A stretch of DNA of 39,707 bases from an uncultured Hyphomicrobiales bacterium (GTDB lineage: Bacteria; Pseudomonadota; Alphaproteobacteria; Rhizobiales; Beijerinckiaceae): NCBI GenBank assembly GCA_903932535.1, contig CAIZGR010000676.1:1-39707 (forward strand), in the 5' to 3' direction. The notes below the pieces were generated by a model that worked only from the letters and a program-made list of their open reading frames with translations, did not search any database and had not been told where the DNA came from. Shown one piece after another: positions 1 to 7,960 of the stretch; position 1 is the first letter of the stretch, and the number at the start of each line of letters is the position of its first letter. The position numbers and the translations under genes were made by a program.

Positions 1-921
1 GACGGATCGACGGACGGAACCTCGGAATTGCTGCGGCGGCTCGCAGAGGAGGACCCGCGGCTCGCATTGATCCGTCGCGACCGCGATCACGGCGTTTCGG
101 CGGCGCGCAACGAGGGAATCGCCGAGGCCCGCGCCGACATCCTGTGCTTTCTCGACGCGGACGACACGCTGTTTCCCGAACCGATCGCCCGCCGGCTCGA
201 ATGGCACGAAGCCCATCCGGAGACCGTGCTGAGCTTCCCCAACCACCAGACCTTGCTTCCGGACGGCTCGATCGAAACGCACTTCTTCGACTACTATCCG
301 GGTTTTCGAAATTTCATAAGAGGCAGGACGGGCGTCGTCGACCTCGGCGATTCCGCCTTCAGTTTGCTGATGGGCGAGAATCCGATCTGCACGACCGGAA
401 CCATGGCGAGGCGCGACGCGCTGATGGCGTTGGGCGGCTTCGCCGCCGATTTGCGTCAGGCCGAAGACTGGGACCTTTGGATTCGTCTGTCGCGCCGCGG
501 CGGCGTCGCATGTTCCACCGGCGTCGAGGCGCTGCATAGCGCGCGAGCGGGGTCGCTGAGCAGCAACGTCGACGAACGCACCGACCACATCGCGAAAGTC
601 GTGCGGCGGCATCTCGGATTTGCCTTGCGCCATCGTCCTGCGGCGGCTTTGGCGGCGCTTGCGCAGGTCCAGATCGCCCGAGCCGAACAGCGCCGCTTTG
701 CAAAACGCGACGTCGCGGCCTGGGCGCACTATCTGGCCGCCTTCGCGCTCCGCCCGAACAAGCGCAACGCCCTCGAATTCGCGCGCTCCAGCGCCGTGCT
801 CGTCGGTCTGCGCTCGGGACGCGTCGAGAGCCTCGAAGACCGCGTCCGTCTCGCGGCCCCGCGCGCGTCGTGCGCGGAGCCCCGATCCGTCCGGCGACCG
901 GAGTCTCGCAACGAAGAGTGA
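1..921 (+). CDS. GT2-family glycosyltransferase, 5' end outside window
   Basis: The reading frame is open from base 1 and begins inside the nucleotide-binding region (DGSTDGTSELL), so the true start lies upstream of the window. The GT-A features are visible: the D-G-S-T-D stretch, then ARNEGIAEA, then a DXD-type LDADD for metal and sugar-nucleotide binding, and later the acceptor-side AEDWDLWIRL (the ED..W motif). A transferase that adds one sugar from a nucleotide-sugar to a lipid-linked intermediate is expected. The C-terminal ~100 residues are Arg/Ala-rich and helical with no clear membrane segment. It is followed after 80 nt by a radical SAM gene on the same strand and by chain-length, export and sugar-transferase genes, so a role in exopolysaccharide repeat-unit assembly is the natural reading. 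Acceptor and sugar cannot be told. Confidence 0.9.
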   Translation, partial: DGSTDGTSELLRRLAEEDPRLALIRRDRDHGVSAARNEGIAEARADILCFLDADDTLFPEPIARRLEWHEAHPETVLSFPNHQTLLPDGSIETHFFDYYPGFRNFIRGRTGVVDLGDSAFSLLMGENPICTTGTMARRDALMALGGFAADLRQAEDWDLWIRLSRRGGVACSTGVEALHSARAGSLSSNVDERTDHIAKVVRRHLGFALRHRPAAALAALAQVQIARAEQRRFAKRDVAAWAHYLAAFALRPNKRNALEFARSSAVLVGLRSGRVESLEDRVRLAAPRASCAEPRSVRRPESRNEE

Positions 922-1001
922 GGAACGGGATCGCGTCGCCGGCGTCCGCTCCGCCCCGCGATCACGATGCAACCTCGACATATCAGGAATACTGGCTCGC
1001 G

Positions 1002-2099
1002 ATGCTCAATCTGAACGCCTCCACGCTCTATCGTCGCGTGCATCAGTCGGCGAACTACAGGCTGCGCACTTTCGCCGGCGGGCGTTTCCGCTCGGCCTGC
1101 CGGCCGGTCTCGATCGCGCTCCTCCTGTCCGAGCGGTGCAATTCCCGCTGCGTGCATTGCGACATCTGGAAGAACAAGGGCCGCGAGGATGTCCTGGACG
1201 TCGCGCAGTGGAAGGCCTGCCTCTCCGAACTGGCGGACTGGCTCGGCCCCGTGCAAGTGACGCTGACCGGGGGCGAGGCCCTGCTCCAGCGCTTCACGCC
1301 CGAGCTGGTCGCGCATGGCGTCTCGCAAGGACTGGCGATCGAGCTCCTGACCCATGGCTACTGGTCCGACCACGCGCGGCTGCGGCAGGCTGCGCTCGCC
1401 AACCCGTGGCGCATCACGATGTCCCTCGATGCGATCGGCGAGACCCACTCCAAAGTTCGCGGCCGGGCGAAATTCTGGCAAAAGGCGCACGCGTCCATGC
1501 AAATGCTGAAGGCTGTGCGCGCCGAACGCAAGTTGAACTATAACATCCGCCTGAAGACCGTGCTGATGAACCACAACGTCGGCGAAGCGGCCAACGTCGC
1601 GCGCTACGCCCGGGAGAACGGAATGGAGGTTTTCTACCAGCCGATCGACCGGAACTACAACAGCGCCGAGGATCCGCTCTGGTTCGAGACGGCGCCCACT
1701 TGGCCCAAGGATCCCGAAGTTGTCGAGGCGACGGTGCGTGAGCTGCTGCGCCTCAAGAAGGAGGATTATCCGATCGCCAACAGCGTGGCGCAGCTCGAGG
1801 TGATGATCCCCTATTTTCGCGATCCCGCAGCGATGCAGTCCGCCGTTTACAGCCAAGCCGCGCATGAAGCCCAGAGCCCCTGCTCGGCTCTGACGACGCT
1901 GCAGATCCATCCCAACGGCGACGTCAGAGTCTGCGCGTCGCGGTCGCCCATCGGGACGCTGAGAGCGCACACGGTGCGCGAGCTGTGGCGGCGGCGCCCG
2001 CACTATTGGGCGAACGGGACGTGCTGCCAGAACAAGAGCGCCACGGCGGAAACGGCTTCGAGCACGGCCGTGAGCGAGGAGCTCGTCGCCCTGAGCTAG
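1002..2099 (+). CDS. Radical SAM protein with C-terminal cysteine-rich (SPASM/twitch-like) region
   Basis: A 365-residue protein. The CxxxCxxC motif (C46, C50, C53 in ERCNSRCVHC) binds the [4Fe-4S] cluster that cleaves S-adenosylmethionine, and the GGE motif (LTGGEALL) about 35 residues later fits the family. Near the C-terminus are further cysteines: one before HPNGDVRVC, that one, and a CC pair after a Trp-containing helix. This arrangement is typical of SPASM/twitch extensions that hold an auxiliary cluster. The frame stays open to 870, but the ATG at 1002 has an AGGA upstream and begins where the sequence becomes protein-like. Relatives modify peptides, sugars or lipids; the substrate here is unknown. 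It lies between a glycosyltransferase and a Wzz-type protein, so modification of the polysaccharide or of a cell-surface peptide is possible but not shown. Confidence 0.88.
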   Translation: MLNLNASTLYRRVHQSANYRLRTFAGGRFRSACRPVSIALLLSERCNSRCVHCDIWKNKGREDVLDVAQWKACLSELADWLGPVQVTLTGGEALLQRFTPELVAHGVSQGLAIELLTHGYWSDHARLRQAALANPWRITMSLDAIGETHSKVRGRAKFWQKAHASMQMLKAVRAERKLNYNIRLKTVLMNHNVGEAANVARYARENGMEVFYQPIDRNYNSAEDPLWFETAPTWPKDPEVVEATVRELLRLKKEDYPIANSVAQLEVMIPYFRDPAAMQSAVYSQAAHEAQSPCSALTTLQIHPNGDVRVCASRSPIGTLRAHTVRELWRRRPHYWANGTCCQNKSATAETASSTAVSEELVALS

Positions 2100-2630
2100 C
2101 GTCGCGCCGCCGACATCCTCCGGGCGGCCTTCCCCTCGCCGGTCCTGGCGAGCGGTTTCCCGGGCCGGCGCGGCTCCGGACTTCGCGCCCGGCGCCCGGG
2201 CAAATCGCGGCTCCTGGAGCCGCCGGCGCCGATCATGAGCCGCCGGCGCCAGCGTCTCCGGGACCCTCAGCGCCTCCGCGCCGTATGGAGGGCCCGGAGG
2301 AAAGCCGCGGAGCCGGAACGGCGACCCCGAGCGGAAAGCGACGACCCGCACGGCGTCGCGTCAACCGCCGCCGCGCCGGCCGATCGAGCGCGGCGGCGCC
2401 TGCGAATTCAACCGCCGCGACGATTCGCCACACCGGCGCCGTCCGACAGCCCGTCGAGGGCGACGATCGCGTCCCGCCGCGGACGGGGTCGGCGCGTGCG
2501 CGCTTTCGGCCGCGGCCGTGCCGTGCTGGACGGGGGAAATTGCAAGGACCGGGCGGCGGCGGTTCGCAAGTCCACACTCACTTTTGCCGCGAAGTTTGGA
2601 TCAGTAACGCCGGGACATTTGAAGGCAGCG
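2100..2630 (+). other. 530-bp non-coding interval with GC-rich repeats
   Basis: No convincing gene was found; the open frames here are arginine-rich and look like products of base composition. A GC-rich imperfect inverted repeat at about 2159-2200 could terminate the radical SAM transcript, but no U-tract follows. A 14-bp direct repeat (GAGCCGCCGGCGCC) occurs at 2217-2230 and 2237-2250. From about 2575 the composition becomes less GC-rich just before the small ORF at 2631, as expected of a promoter region, although no clear -35/-10 pair could be assigned. Confidence 0.5.
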
Positions 2631-2834
2631 ATGTTCACGGCGGGGAATCTCATCGAAGCGTTGGGCGGCGCCGCGATCACGCCAGCGAGACCGGCGAAGG
2701 CGCGTTGCGTTTTGCGAATGGCCTCGGGGCCGGCGGTCCTTGCGGCGGCGCCGGCGGAGACGAGGCGGATCGCGGGCCTCCCGGCGCCCGCCGTCGACCG
2801 CGTGGTCGCGGGCTGGGGGGAGGGGGGTCGATGA
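2631..2834 (+). CDS. Small hypothetical protein (67 aa), translationally coupled to the chain-length gene
   Basis: The frame starts at an ATG 6 nt after GAAGG and stops in an ATGA overlap with the Wzz-type gene, the geometry of translational coupling. The product starts with MFTAGNLIEALGG and is Ala/Arg/Pro-rich, with no signal peptide or membrane segment. The opening LIEALGGAA resembles the start of small helix-turn-helix proteins, but the rest does not continue the pattern, so no family is assigned. The support is the overlap and the ribosome-binding site. Against it, the region is so GC-rich that open frames are cheap, and the frame is open further upstream to 2235. It may be a real small protein, a leader ORF that tunes Wzz translation, or noise. 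Confidence 0.4.
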   Translation: MFTAGNLIEALGGAAITPARPAKARCVLRMASGPAVLAAAPAETRRIAGLPAPAVDRVVAGWGEGGR

Positions 2835-4267
2835 GCCGGTTGCTCGGGGAGGTTGTGGGGATTGCGATCGGCGGCGCTTGGCGGCGGCGCTATCTCATCT
2901 GCATTCCCATTCTGGTGATGCCGGTGCTGGGGGCGGTGGCGGGCCATTTCACGCCCAAGGCCTACGAGGCGCACATGACGATCCTCGTCCAGGAGCCGGA
3001 CAACCTCAATCCGATCCTGCATGATCTGGCGATCGGGGCGGACCTCAAGGAGCGCATGCCGTCGCTCCAGGCGCTTCTGACCAGCAAGCACGTCCTCGTC
3101 GACGTGCTCAAGGATCTCGGCCAGCTCGGGCCGCACCCCGACGCCAAGACGGTCAACGCCCAGGTCGGCGCCCTCGGCAAGGCGCTGACCTCGAACCTGA
3201 TCGGGGCCGAGATGATCGAGCTGAAGATCCGCGGCCGCGAGCCCCAGGGGCTCGCCCGGACGCTCGCCGCCGTCGGCGCGCGGTTCATGGAGCGGGTCCT
3301 GGCGCCGGGCCGCGGCTCGGTGGAGAGCAGCGAGGCGTTCCTGCGCGAGCAGCTCGACAAGAGCCAGGGCGAGCTCGACCGGGCCGAGCAGGCCTACGCC
3401 GACTTCAAGACCCGCAACGCCGACAAGCTTCCCGCCCTCTACTCGGCCAACGTGTCGCGCCTGGCCACGATGCAGCAGGTGCTCGAGGAGAAGCGCATCG
3501 AGCTGGCGACCGCCGAGGCGGCCCTGGAGGACCTCAAGAAGCGCATCTCGACGCTCAATCCGGTGGTGGGCCGTCTCGAGGAGGCGATCGTGCAGACCTC
3601 GAGCGAGCTGGCGGGCTTGCGCGCCCGCTACACCGACGAGCATTCCGAGGTGCAGGCGGCGACGCGCAAGCTCAAGCGGCTCGAGGAGGAGCGCAACGCG
3701 GTGCTCGCCAGCACCCGCCAGGAGAACGGCGCCGACATGGAGAAGCTGTGGAATCTCGCCGCCGGGGCCGGGACCGCCGGCGACCGCGTCAACGCGCCCC
3801 TGCTCGTCGAGCAGATGAAGCTGGTTCAGGAAGCCGACACCAAGCGGGCGGCCCTGCGCACGGAGGTCGAGCAGATCGCGGCCGGGGTGGAGCAGCTGCG
3901 CGCGGCCAACACGGATTTCGCCCCGATCGAGCGGCGCCAGCAGGAGCTCGAGCACGCCGTCGCCACCGCCCGCGACCAGCACGACGCGCTCGCCAAGCGC
4001 TTTGAAATGGCGCGTCTGACCAGCTCGCTGGGACGCTACGACGAGCCGGAGCGGGTCAAGATCATCGACGCGCCCCAGGACCCGGCCGGGCCGGTCACGC
4101 CGCCCCACATCCTGTTCGTCATCGGCGGCCTCGTCGGCGGCCTCGCCCTCGGCGCCGGCCTCGCCACCGTCTTCGAGGTCCTCGATCCCACGCTGCGCCG
4201 CGTCAAGGACTTCGAGGAAGCCGCCGGACTCCCCGTCGTCGCCTTCATTCCGAGAATCGAGGCCTGA
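2831..4267 (+). CDS. Wzz/GumC-type polysaccharide chain-length (co-polymerase) protein
   Basis: A 478-residue inner-membrane protein with the polysaccharide co-polymerase layout. It has a transmembrane helix at about residues 21-38 and a long periplasmic, strongly coiled-coil region (roughly 150-400, rich in E/L/A heptads such as LEEKRIELATAEAALEDLKKR). A second membrane helix lies at about 426-448, after a Pro-rich PAGPVTPP motif. The tail stops soon after the helix, so no fused tyrosine-kinase domain is present; the kinase-like partner is encoded separately on the other strand at 7099-7953. The ATG at 2831 is preceded by a GGGGAGGGGGG ribosome-binding site; the upstream extension of the frame is not protein-like. 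Family members set chain length and bridge the polymerase to the outer-membrane exporter. It is coupled to the small ORF upstream. Confidence 0.92.
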   Translation: MSRLLGEVVGIAIGGAWRRRYLICIPILVMPVLGAVAGHFTPKAYEAHMTILVQEPDNLNPILHDLAIGADLKERMPSLQALLTSKHVLVDVLKDLGQLGPHPDAKTVNAQVGALGKALTSNLIGAEMIELKIRGREPQGLARTLAAVGARFMERVLAPGRGSVESSEAFLREQLDKSQGELDRAEQAYADFKTRNADKLPALYSANVSRLATMQQVLEEKRIELATAEAALEDLKKRISTLNPVVGRLEEAIVQTSSELAGLRARYTDEHSEVQAATRKLKRLEEERNAVLASTRQENGADMEKLWNLAAGAGTAGDRVNAPLLVEQMKLVQEADTKRAALRTEVEQIAAGVEQLRAANTDFAPIERRQQELEHAVATARDQHDALAKRFEMARLTSSLGRYDEPERVKIIDAPQDPAGPVTPPHILFVIGGLVGGLALGAGLATVFEVLDPTLRRVKDFEEAAGLPVVAFIPRIEA

Positions 4268-4281
4268 GAGCAGGCGTCGGC

Positions 4282-4297
4282 CGCGAAGCGAAATGCG
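4282..4297 (+). promoter_or_regulatory. Candidate activator site (CGCGAAGCGAAATGCG)
   Basis: This 16-mer recurs with a single mismatch at 10880-10895 (A to T at position 11). Each copy lies upstream of a sequence matching a sigma-54 promoter: this one ends 122 bp before the -24 GG, the other 194 bp before. That is the usual distance for enhancer sites of sigma-54 activators. The pairing is seen in the sequence; the function is inference. GCGAAGCG words are common in GC-rich alphaproteobacterial DNA, so chance is not excluded. Confidence 0.35.
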
Positions 4298-4415
4298 AAC
4301 GCCGTCGACCACGGCCGGGAGCGGGAGCGGCGCGAAAGCTCTCGGAAATCGGTTCGAGGTTGACTGTCGGCGAAGGCGTCGAGAAAAGACCCGTCCGATG
4401 GCGATCAGGTGGTCT

Positions 4416-4435
4416 CCTGGTACGAGTCCTGCACA
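4416..4435 (+). promoter_or_regulatory. Candidate sigma-54 promoter of the partner-switching regulator
   Basis: The stretch TGGTACGAGTCCTGCA has GG at 4419-4420 and GC at 4431-4432, the invariant pair separated by exactly 10 bp. It matches the consensus TGGCACG-N4-TTGCA except for T for C in the -24 element and C for the first T of the -12 element. Transcription would start near 4443, leaving a leader of about 130 nt before the ATG at 4577. No competing gene lies in the 309-bp interval 4268-4576. Confidence 0.5.
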
Positions 4436-4576
4436 ATGCGAAACGTCTGCTGGATGCGGAACGTTCGCAAGCTCAAACGCCGGGGAAAGCCTGCGTGATT
4501 CCCGATTACCTATGCGCGGTCGCCACCCGGCCCATGACCGTCCGCGCGAACTCTGCGAAAAGGGGGCGTTGACGGC

Positions 4577-6076
4577 ATGATCGTGTTCGAGGCCGAGCGG
4601 CCAGCGTCGGTGGCCGAGGTTTCCTGGCTTCGCCGCGCCGCGGCGCGGCGACTGCAGGACCTTCGCCTGCCCACGGAGATCGTCGAAGATTTGCAGCTCG
4701 TCATCAGCGAAGTCGGGGCGAACGCCGTCTTGCATGGTCGCCCCTCCCCGCGAACTCTGGGCGTCAGGATCGACATCGAGGGCGTCGACGTGGTGATCGC
4801 GGTCACCGACGACGGCGGCGCGTTCGCGGACGCGAACGAGCGGATGTCCGCAACGATCAGCCTTTCCGAACCGCTTTCTCTTTCCGGCCGAGGCATGGCG
4901 CTGGTCCGCGCCGCGCTCGACAGGACCACCTACGGCAGCGGCGAGAAGAACCGCTTCGCCGGCCACCGCAGCCTGCGACGGCGCAGGGCGACGGCGCTCG
5001 TCGTCGAGGACACCCCGTCCCTGCTCGAGGCCTATACGGAAACCCTGCAGAACGACTACCGGGTCATCGGCTGCTCTTCGTTCCACGAGGCCAAAGCGGC
5101 GCTGCGTGAGCAGACGATCGACGTGGTGCTCGCCGACGTCCACCTCGGCGACGGTCTCGGCGTATCGCTGCCCGATGAAATCGACGCCCTGGATGTCGGC
5201 TCGCTCCCGGTCGTCCTGATCAGTTCCGACACCTCGGCGGACACGCGCGAAGCGGCGCTTCGTCTCGGAGCGGAGTTCTATCTCGCAAAGCCCGTCCGCC
5301 CCCGGGCCCTGCGCGACGCCGTCGCGCTCGCCCTTTCGCGCGCCGCCTTGCGGGACGCGCGTCTCGCCAGGCGCTTCAGCCGCGACGTCGACGGGTTCAT
5401 CACCGAACGCCTGCCGACGACTTTGAACGGGTATCGGGCGGCGAGCGCATCGGCGACCGCGTCGGCCGGCGGCGGCGATCTGTTCCTGCATCTGCCGCTG
5501 AACGGCGGCGACCGGATCGTCCTCATCGACGTCATCGGTCATGGCGTGACGGCGCGCGCCTGGGCCGTCGCCTACGCCGCGATCGTCCGTACGCTGCACC
5601 ATTGTGTGGGCGGCCTGTCCGCGGCGGATTTTCTGACCGAGCTTGCGCGCATCGCCTGGTCCGAACCGTCGCTCGAGCGCGCGCTGGTGACCGTCCTGGT
5701 CGTCGACCTCGACTCCGACGGCGCGTGGGTCGCCTCCGCCGGCCACCCGCCGCCGATCGTCTTCGGCGACACGATTCGTCGTCCGACCCTGGTCAACGCG
5801 CTGCTCGGCGTCCTGCCGCCCGAGCCGCATCGGGCCGAGCGGATGGAGCTCGCGCCCGGCGATCGACTGGCGCTGTTCACCGACGGGCTCGACCCCGCAG
5901 GCGTCGCGGCCGGCGAGGACCCTCCGCAGTGGTTCATGACGGCGATCGCCGAAGGCGCGCGCGAGCCGCTCGACAGCCTCGCCCTGAAGCTTCAGCAGGC
6001 GACGGAATCCGCCCTCGGACCGCAGCCGTTGGACGACTGGACCTTCATCCTCATCGAGAGGACGGCCGCGCCGTGA
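4577..6076 (+). CDS. Partner-switching regulator: RsbW-like HATPase kinase + receiver + SpoIIE/RsbU-type PP2C phosphatase
   Basis: A 499-residue fusion of three signalling modules. Residues 1-125 form an RsbW/SpoIIAB-type HATPase: E45 and N49 of the N-box in ISEVGANAVLHG, the TDDGGAF G1 box and the GRGMALV G2 box. Residues about 138-255 form a response-regulator receiver with acidic VVED, phospho-acceptor D187 in LADVHLGDG, and K238 in LAKP. Residues about 285-499 form a PP2C-type Ser/Thr phosphatase with metal-binding aspartates in GGGD (D301), IDVIGHG (D318), FTDG (D436) and LDDWTF (D486/D487). Such domains phosphorylate and dephosphorylate STAS antagonists, and a STAS protein is encoded at 10475-10759. 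Phosphorylation of the receiver probably tilts kinase versus phosphatase output. The 3' end overlaps the convergent GT4 gene by 26 bp. Domain calls are firm; its link to EPS is inferred from location. Confidence 0.9.
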   Translation: MIVFEAERPASVAEVSWLRRAAARRLQDLRLPTEIVEDLQLVISEVGANAVLHGRPSPRTLGVRIDIEGVDVVIAVTDDGGAFADANERMSATISLSEPLSLSGRGMALVRAALDRTTYGSGEKNRFAGHRSLRRRRATALVVEDTPSLLEAYTETLQNDYRVIGCSSFHEAKAALREQTIDVVLADVHLGDGLGVSLPDEIDALDVGSLPVVLISSDTSADTREAALRLGAEFYLAKPVRPRALRDAVALALSRAALRDARLARRFSRDVDGFITERLPTTLNGYRAASASATASAGGGDLFLHLPLNGGDRIVLIDVIGHGVTARAWAVAYAAIVRTLHHCVGGLSAADFLTELARIAWSEPSLERALVTVLVVDLDSDGAWVASAGHPPPIVFGDTIRRPTLVNALLGVLPPEPHRAERMELAPGDRLALFTDGLDPAGVAAGEDPPQWFMTAIAEGAREPLDSLALKLQQATESALGPQPLDDWTFILIERTAAP

Positions 6077-7112
6077 GGCCGGCGGCGCGATAGGCCTCGA
6101 GCGTCTTGTCGAGGCCAGCTTCGACGCCGAACCGGTCGCGCGCGGCGCTCCAGGCCGCGAGCCGCCACGCCGCGCCCTTCTCCCGGCGCTCGCGCGACCA
6201 GCGCCGGACGACCCCGGCGATCGCGTCGAGGTCGCCGGCGTCGAACAGCCAGCCGTTCTCCCCTTCCCGGATCACCTCCGGGAGGGCGCCGACGCGGGCG
6301 GCCGCCACCGGAACGCCCGCAGCCAGCGCTTCCAGAGCCGCCATCGGCAACCCTTCGGCCCGCGAAGGCATGAGCAGGAGACCGATCTCGGACCAGGCCT
6401 GGGCAATGTTCGCGACCATGCCGCGGAACTCGACGCAGCCTTCGTACTGACGTTGAAGATCTTCCCGCATCGGTCCGTCCCCGAAGGCGAGCCACCGCAG
6501 ATTCGGCGGGGACATCGACGCGGCGCGACAAAAGAGGTCAGGACCTTTTTCGTGCGACAGCCGGCCGACGAAGCCGATCGTCGGGGGCAGCTCGCCCTCG
6601 GGCGGCGCCGGGGGAGTCGCAATGAAGTTGGCGACGAGCCGCGAAGAGAACGGCAGCCGCTCCGCGATGGCGGGGCTGACGCTGATGCGCGTCGCAAGCC
6701 CGCTCGTCCATTCGTCGACCAGCTGGTAGACGTTGACGGGAAAGCGGCCCGTCTCTCCGGCATGAAAGGTCGAGACGACCGGGACGCCGAGCATCCGCCC
6801 GACGAGCCGGCCCACCACGCCGGCCTTGTAGCCGTGCGTATGCAGAAGGCGGACCCGTTCCGCGCGGAGGCGGCGAAAGAGGCCCGCCGCCCCGCCGCGA
6901 TTGACTTCGTAGGGGACGCTGTCGCCGCCGAGCTGGGTGAGCCAGGCGTTGGGGCCGTGATCGGCGAAGAGGAGGACCCGGGCGTCGTAGCCGCGGCGGC
7001 GCAGCCCCGCGCCGAGCACGGCGACATGGCGTTCGATCCCGCCGATGCCGCTGGAATCGACCAGGAGGCGAATCGCCGTCTCCGGCGCAGAGGCGGCGTC
7101 AGGCTGGGACAT
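6051..7112 (-). CDS. GT4-family glycosyltransferase (GT-B fold)
   Basis: A 353-residue enzyme with the two Rossmann halves of GT-B transferases. The N-terminal half has a glycine-rich acceptor loop (SGIGGIERHV). The C-terminal half has the donor-binding signature GRLSHEKGPDLF and the E-x7-E motif SRAEGLPMAALEALAAGVPV, whose acidic residues contact the nucleotide-sugar. The ATG at 7112 is chosen over longer starts because the sequence becomes protein-like there. It also overlaps the stop of the upstream ATPase gene by 14 nt, indicating coupling. It is the last gene of the minus-strand operon that starts with the STAS gene. It probably adds a sugar to the lipid-linked repeat unit at the cytoplasmic face; which sugar is unknown. 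Convergent overlap with the partner-switching gene leaves no room for a separate terminator. Confidence 0.92.
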   Translation of the reverse strand: MSQPDAASAPETAIRLLVDSSGIGGIERHVAVLGAGLRRRGYDARVLLFADHGPNAWLTQLGGDSVPYEVNRGGAAGLFRRLRAERVRLLHTHGYKAGVVGRLVGRMLGVPVVSTFHAGETGRFPVNVYQLVDEWTSGLATRISVSPAIAERLPFSSRLVANFIATPPAPPEGELPPTIGFVGRLSHEKGPDLFCRAASMSPPNLRWLAFGDGPMREDLQRQYEGCVEFRGMVANIAQAWSEIGLLLMPSRAEGLPMAALEALAAGVPVAAARVGALPEVIREGENGWLFDAGDLDAIAGVVRRWSRERREKGAAWRLAAWSAARDRFGVEAGLDKTLEAYRAAGLTARPSSR

Positions 7113-7953
7113 CGAGAACCTTTGATTGCAGCGCGCGCCGGGCGAGCCATCGGGAAAACTTAGGGAAGAAACGCGCCGTCCGCCCGCTCTCGCGGGCGAT
7201 CTCGGCGCCGACGGTGGGCATATCGCGGCCATTGACGACGACCCCGACGATCTTGGCGGGGCCGAGCGCCGCCTTCGCCGCCTCGATCATGTCTTTCGTC
7301 GACTTGCCCGCGAGGCAGACCAGGATCACCGCGTCGGCGCTGCGCGCCACCAGACTGCCCGGCACGGCGTAATCCCGGTCTTCGATCGCCGGGCAGCAAT
7401 CGATGATGACCGTTTCCCAGTCCTTGTGCGCCTCCGCCCAAAGGGTGCGCAGGAAGTCCGGCGATCGGAGACGGAAAGGCTCTTCCGCGCCGTCCGCGAG
7501 CCTGAACCATCCCATGTTCTCGGGCTCCGCCTCGGCCATCGGCGGCGACGCCTGCCGGCTTTCGCTCGCATCGACGAGCAGCGTCCGGGACGGCGCGAGC
7601 GCGCTTCGCTCGGCGAGCGCGCGCGCGCACACGGACGTCCCCACGCCGGTCTCGACGCCGATCACCGCGACGACTCGGGCTCCGGCGCCGGCGGACGTCT
7701 GATAGATGGATTCGACGAATGGCGCGGCCGGTCGAAGCTGGACGGCGGGAAATCCGACCTCGGCGGCGACCGCTGCGGGGACGAGGGGGGCGGAGGCGGG
7801 CCGCGGCGCGCGCAAGCCGCGCAGGGTTTTGGCGAGGCCGAGGACCCCGCTCGCCGTGCGCGCCGTCAGACGCAACGCTTCTCTCGCGTAAGGCGCCGCG
7901 CGCCCCAGGCGGGATCCGGAACGGTCGGGTCGGTCGCGCTCTTTCTTCGCCAT
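7099..7953 (-). CDS. BY-kinase/ParA-like ATPase with degenerate Walker A motif
   Basis: A 284-residue protein resembling the cytoplasmic domain of bacterial tyrosine kinases (CpsD/Wzc-C type). The A' motif TLLVDAS (about 124-130) and Walker B TVIIDCCP (about 181-188) are present. The P-loop at 97-108 reads VIGVETGVGTSV, so the lysine that contacts the beta/gamma phosphates is replaced by Thr106. The DNA on the complementary strand (GGC GTG GGG ACG TCC) shows no frameshift. There is no Tyr-rich C-terminal tail; the end is basic. ATP hydrolysis or autophosphorylation is therefore doubtful, and it may act as a nucleotide-sensing or scaffold partner of the Wzz-type protein at 2831-4267. The start at 7953 is 7 nt downstream of the SLBB gene's stop. 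Confidence 0.85.
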   Translation of the reverse strand: MAKKERDRPDRSGSRLGRAAPYAREALRLTARTASGVLGLAKTLRGLRAPRPASAPLVPAAVAAEVGFPAVQLRPAAPFVESIYQTSAGAGARVVAVIGVETGVGTSVCARALAERSALAPSRTLLVDASESRQASPPMAEAEPENMGWFRLADGAEEPFRLRSPDFLRTLWAEAHKDWETVIIDCCPAIEDRDYAVPGSLVARSADAVILVCLAGKSTKDMIEAAKAALGPAKIVGVVVNGRDMPTVGAEIARESGRTARFFPKFSRWLARRALQSKVLDVPA

Positions 7954-7960
7954 GACCGTC

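Noticed and set aside
4360..4572. 70-codon frame just before the partner-switching gene
   Set aside because: No ribosome-binding site, no family, and it contains the sigma-54-like promoter.
2408..5830. Very long minus-strand open frame (>1100 codons) opposite the Wzz and partner-switching genes
   Set aside because: It is antisense to clear domain-bearing genes and its product is rich in Arg, Gly and Asp with no domain; such frames arise from high GC content.
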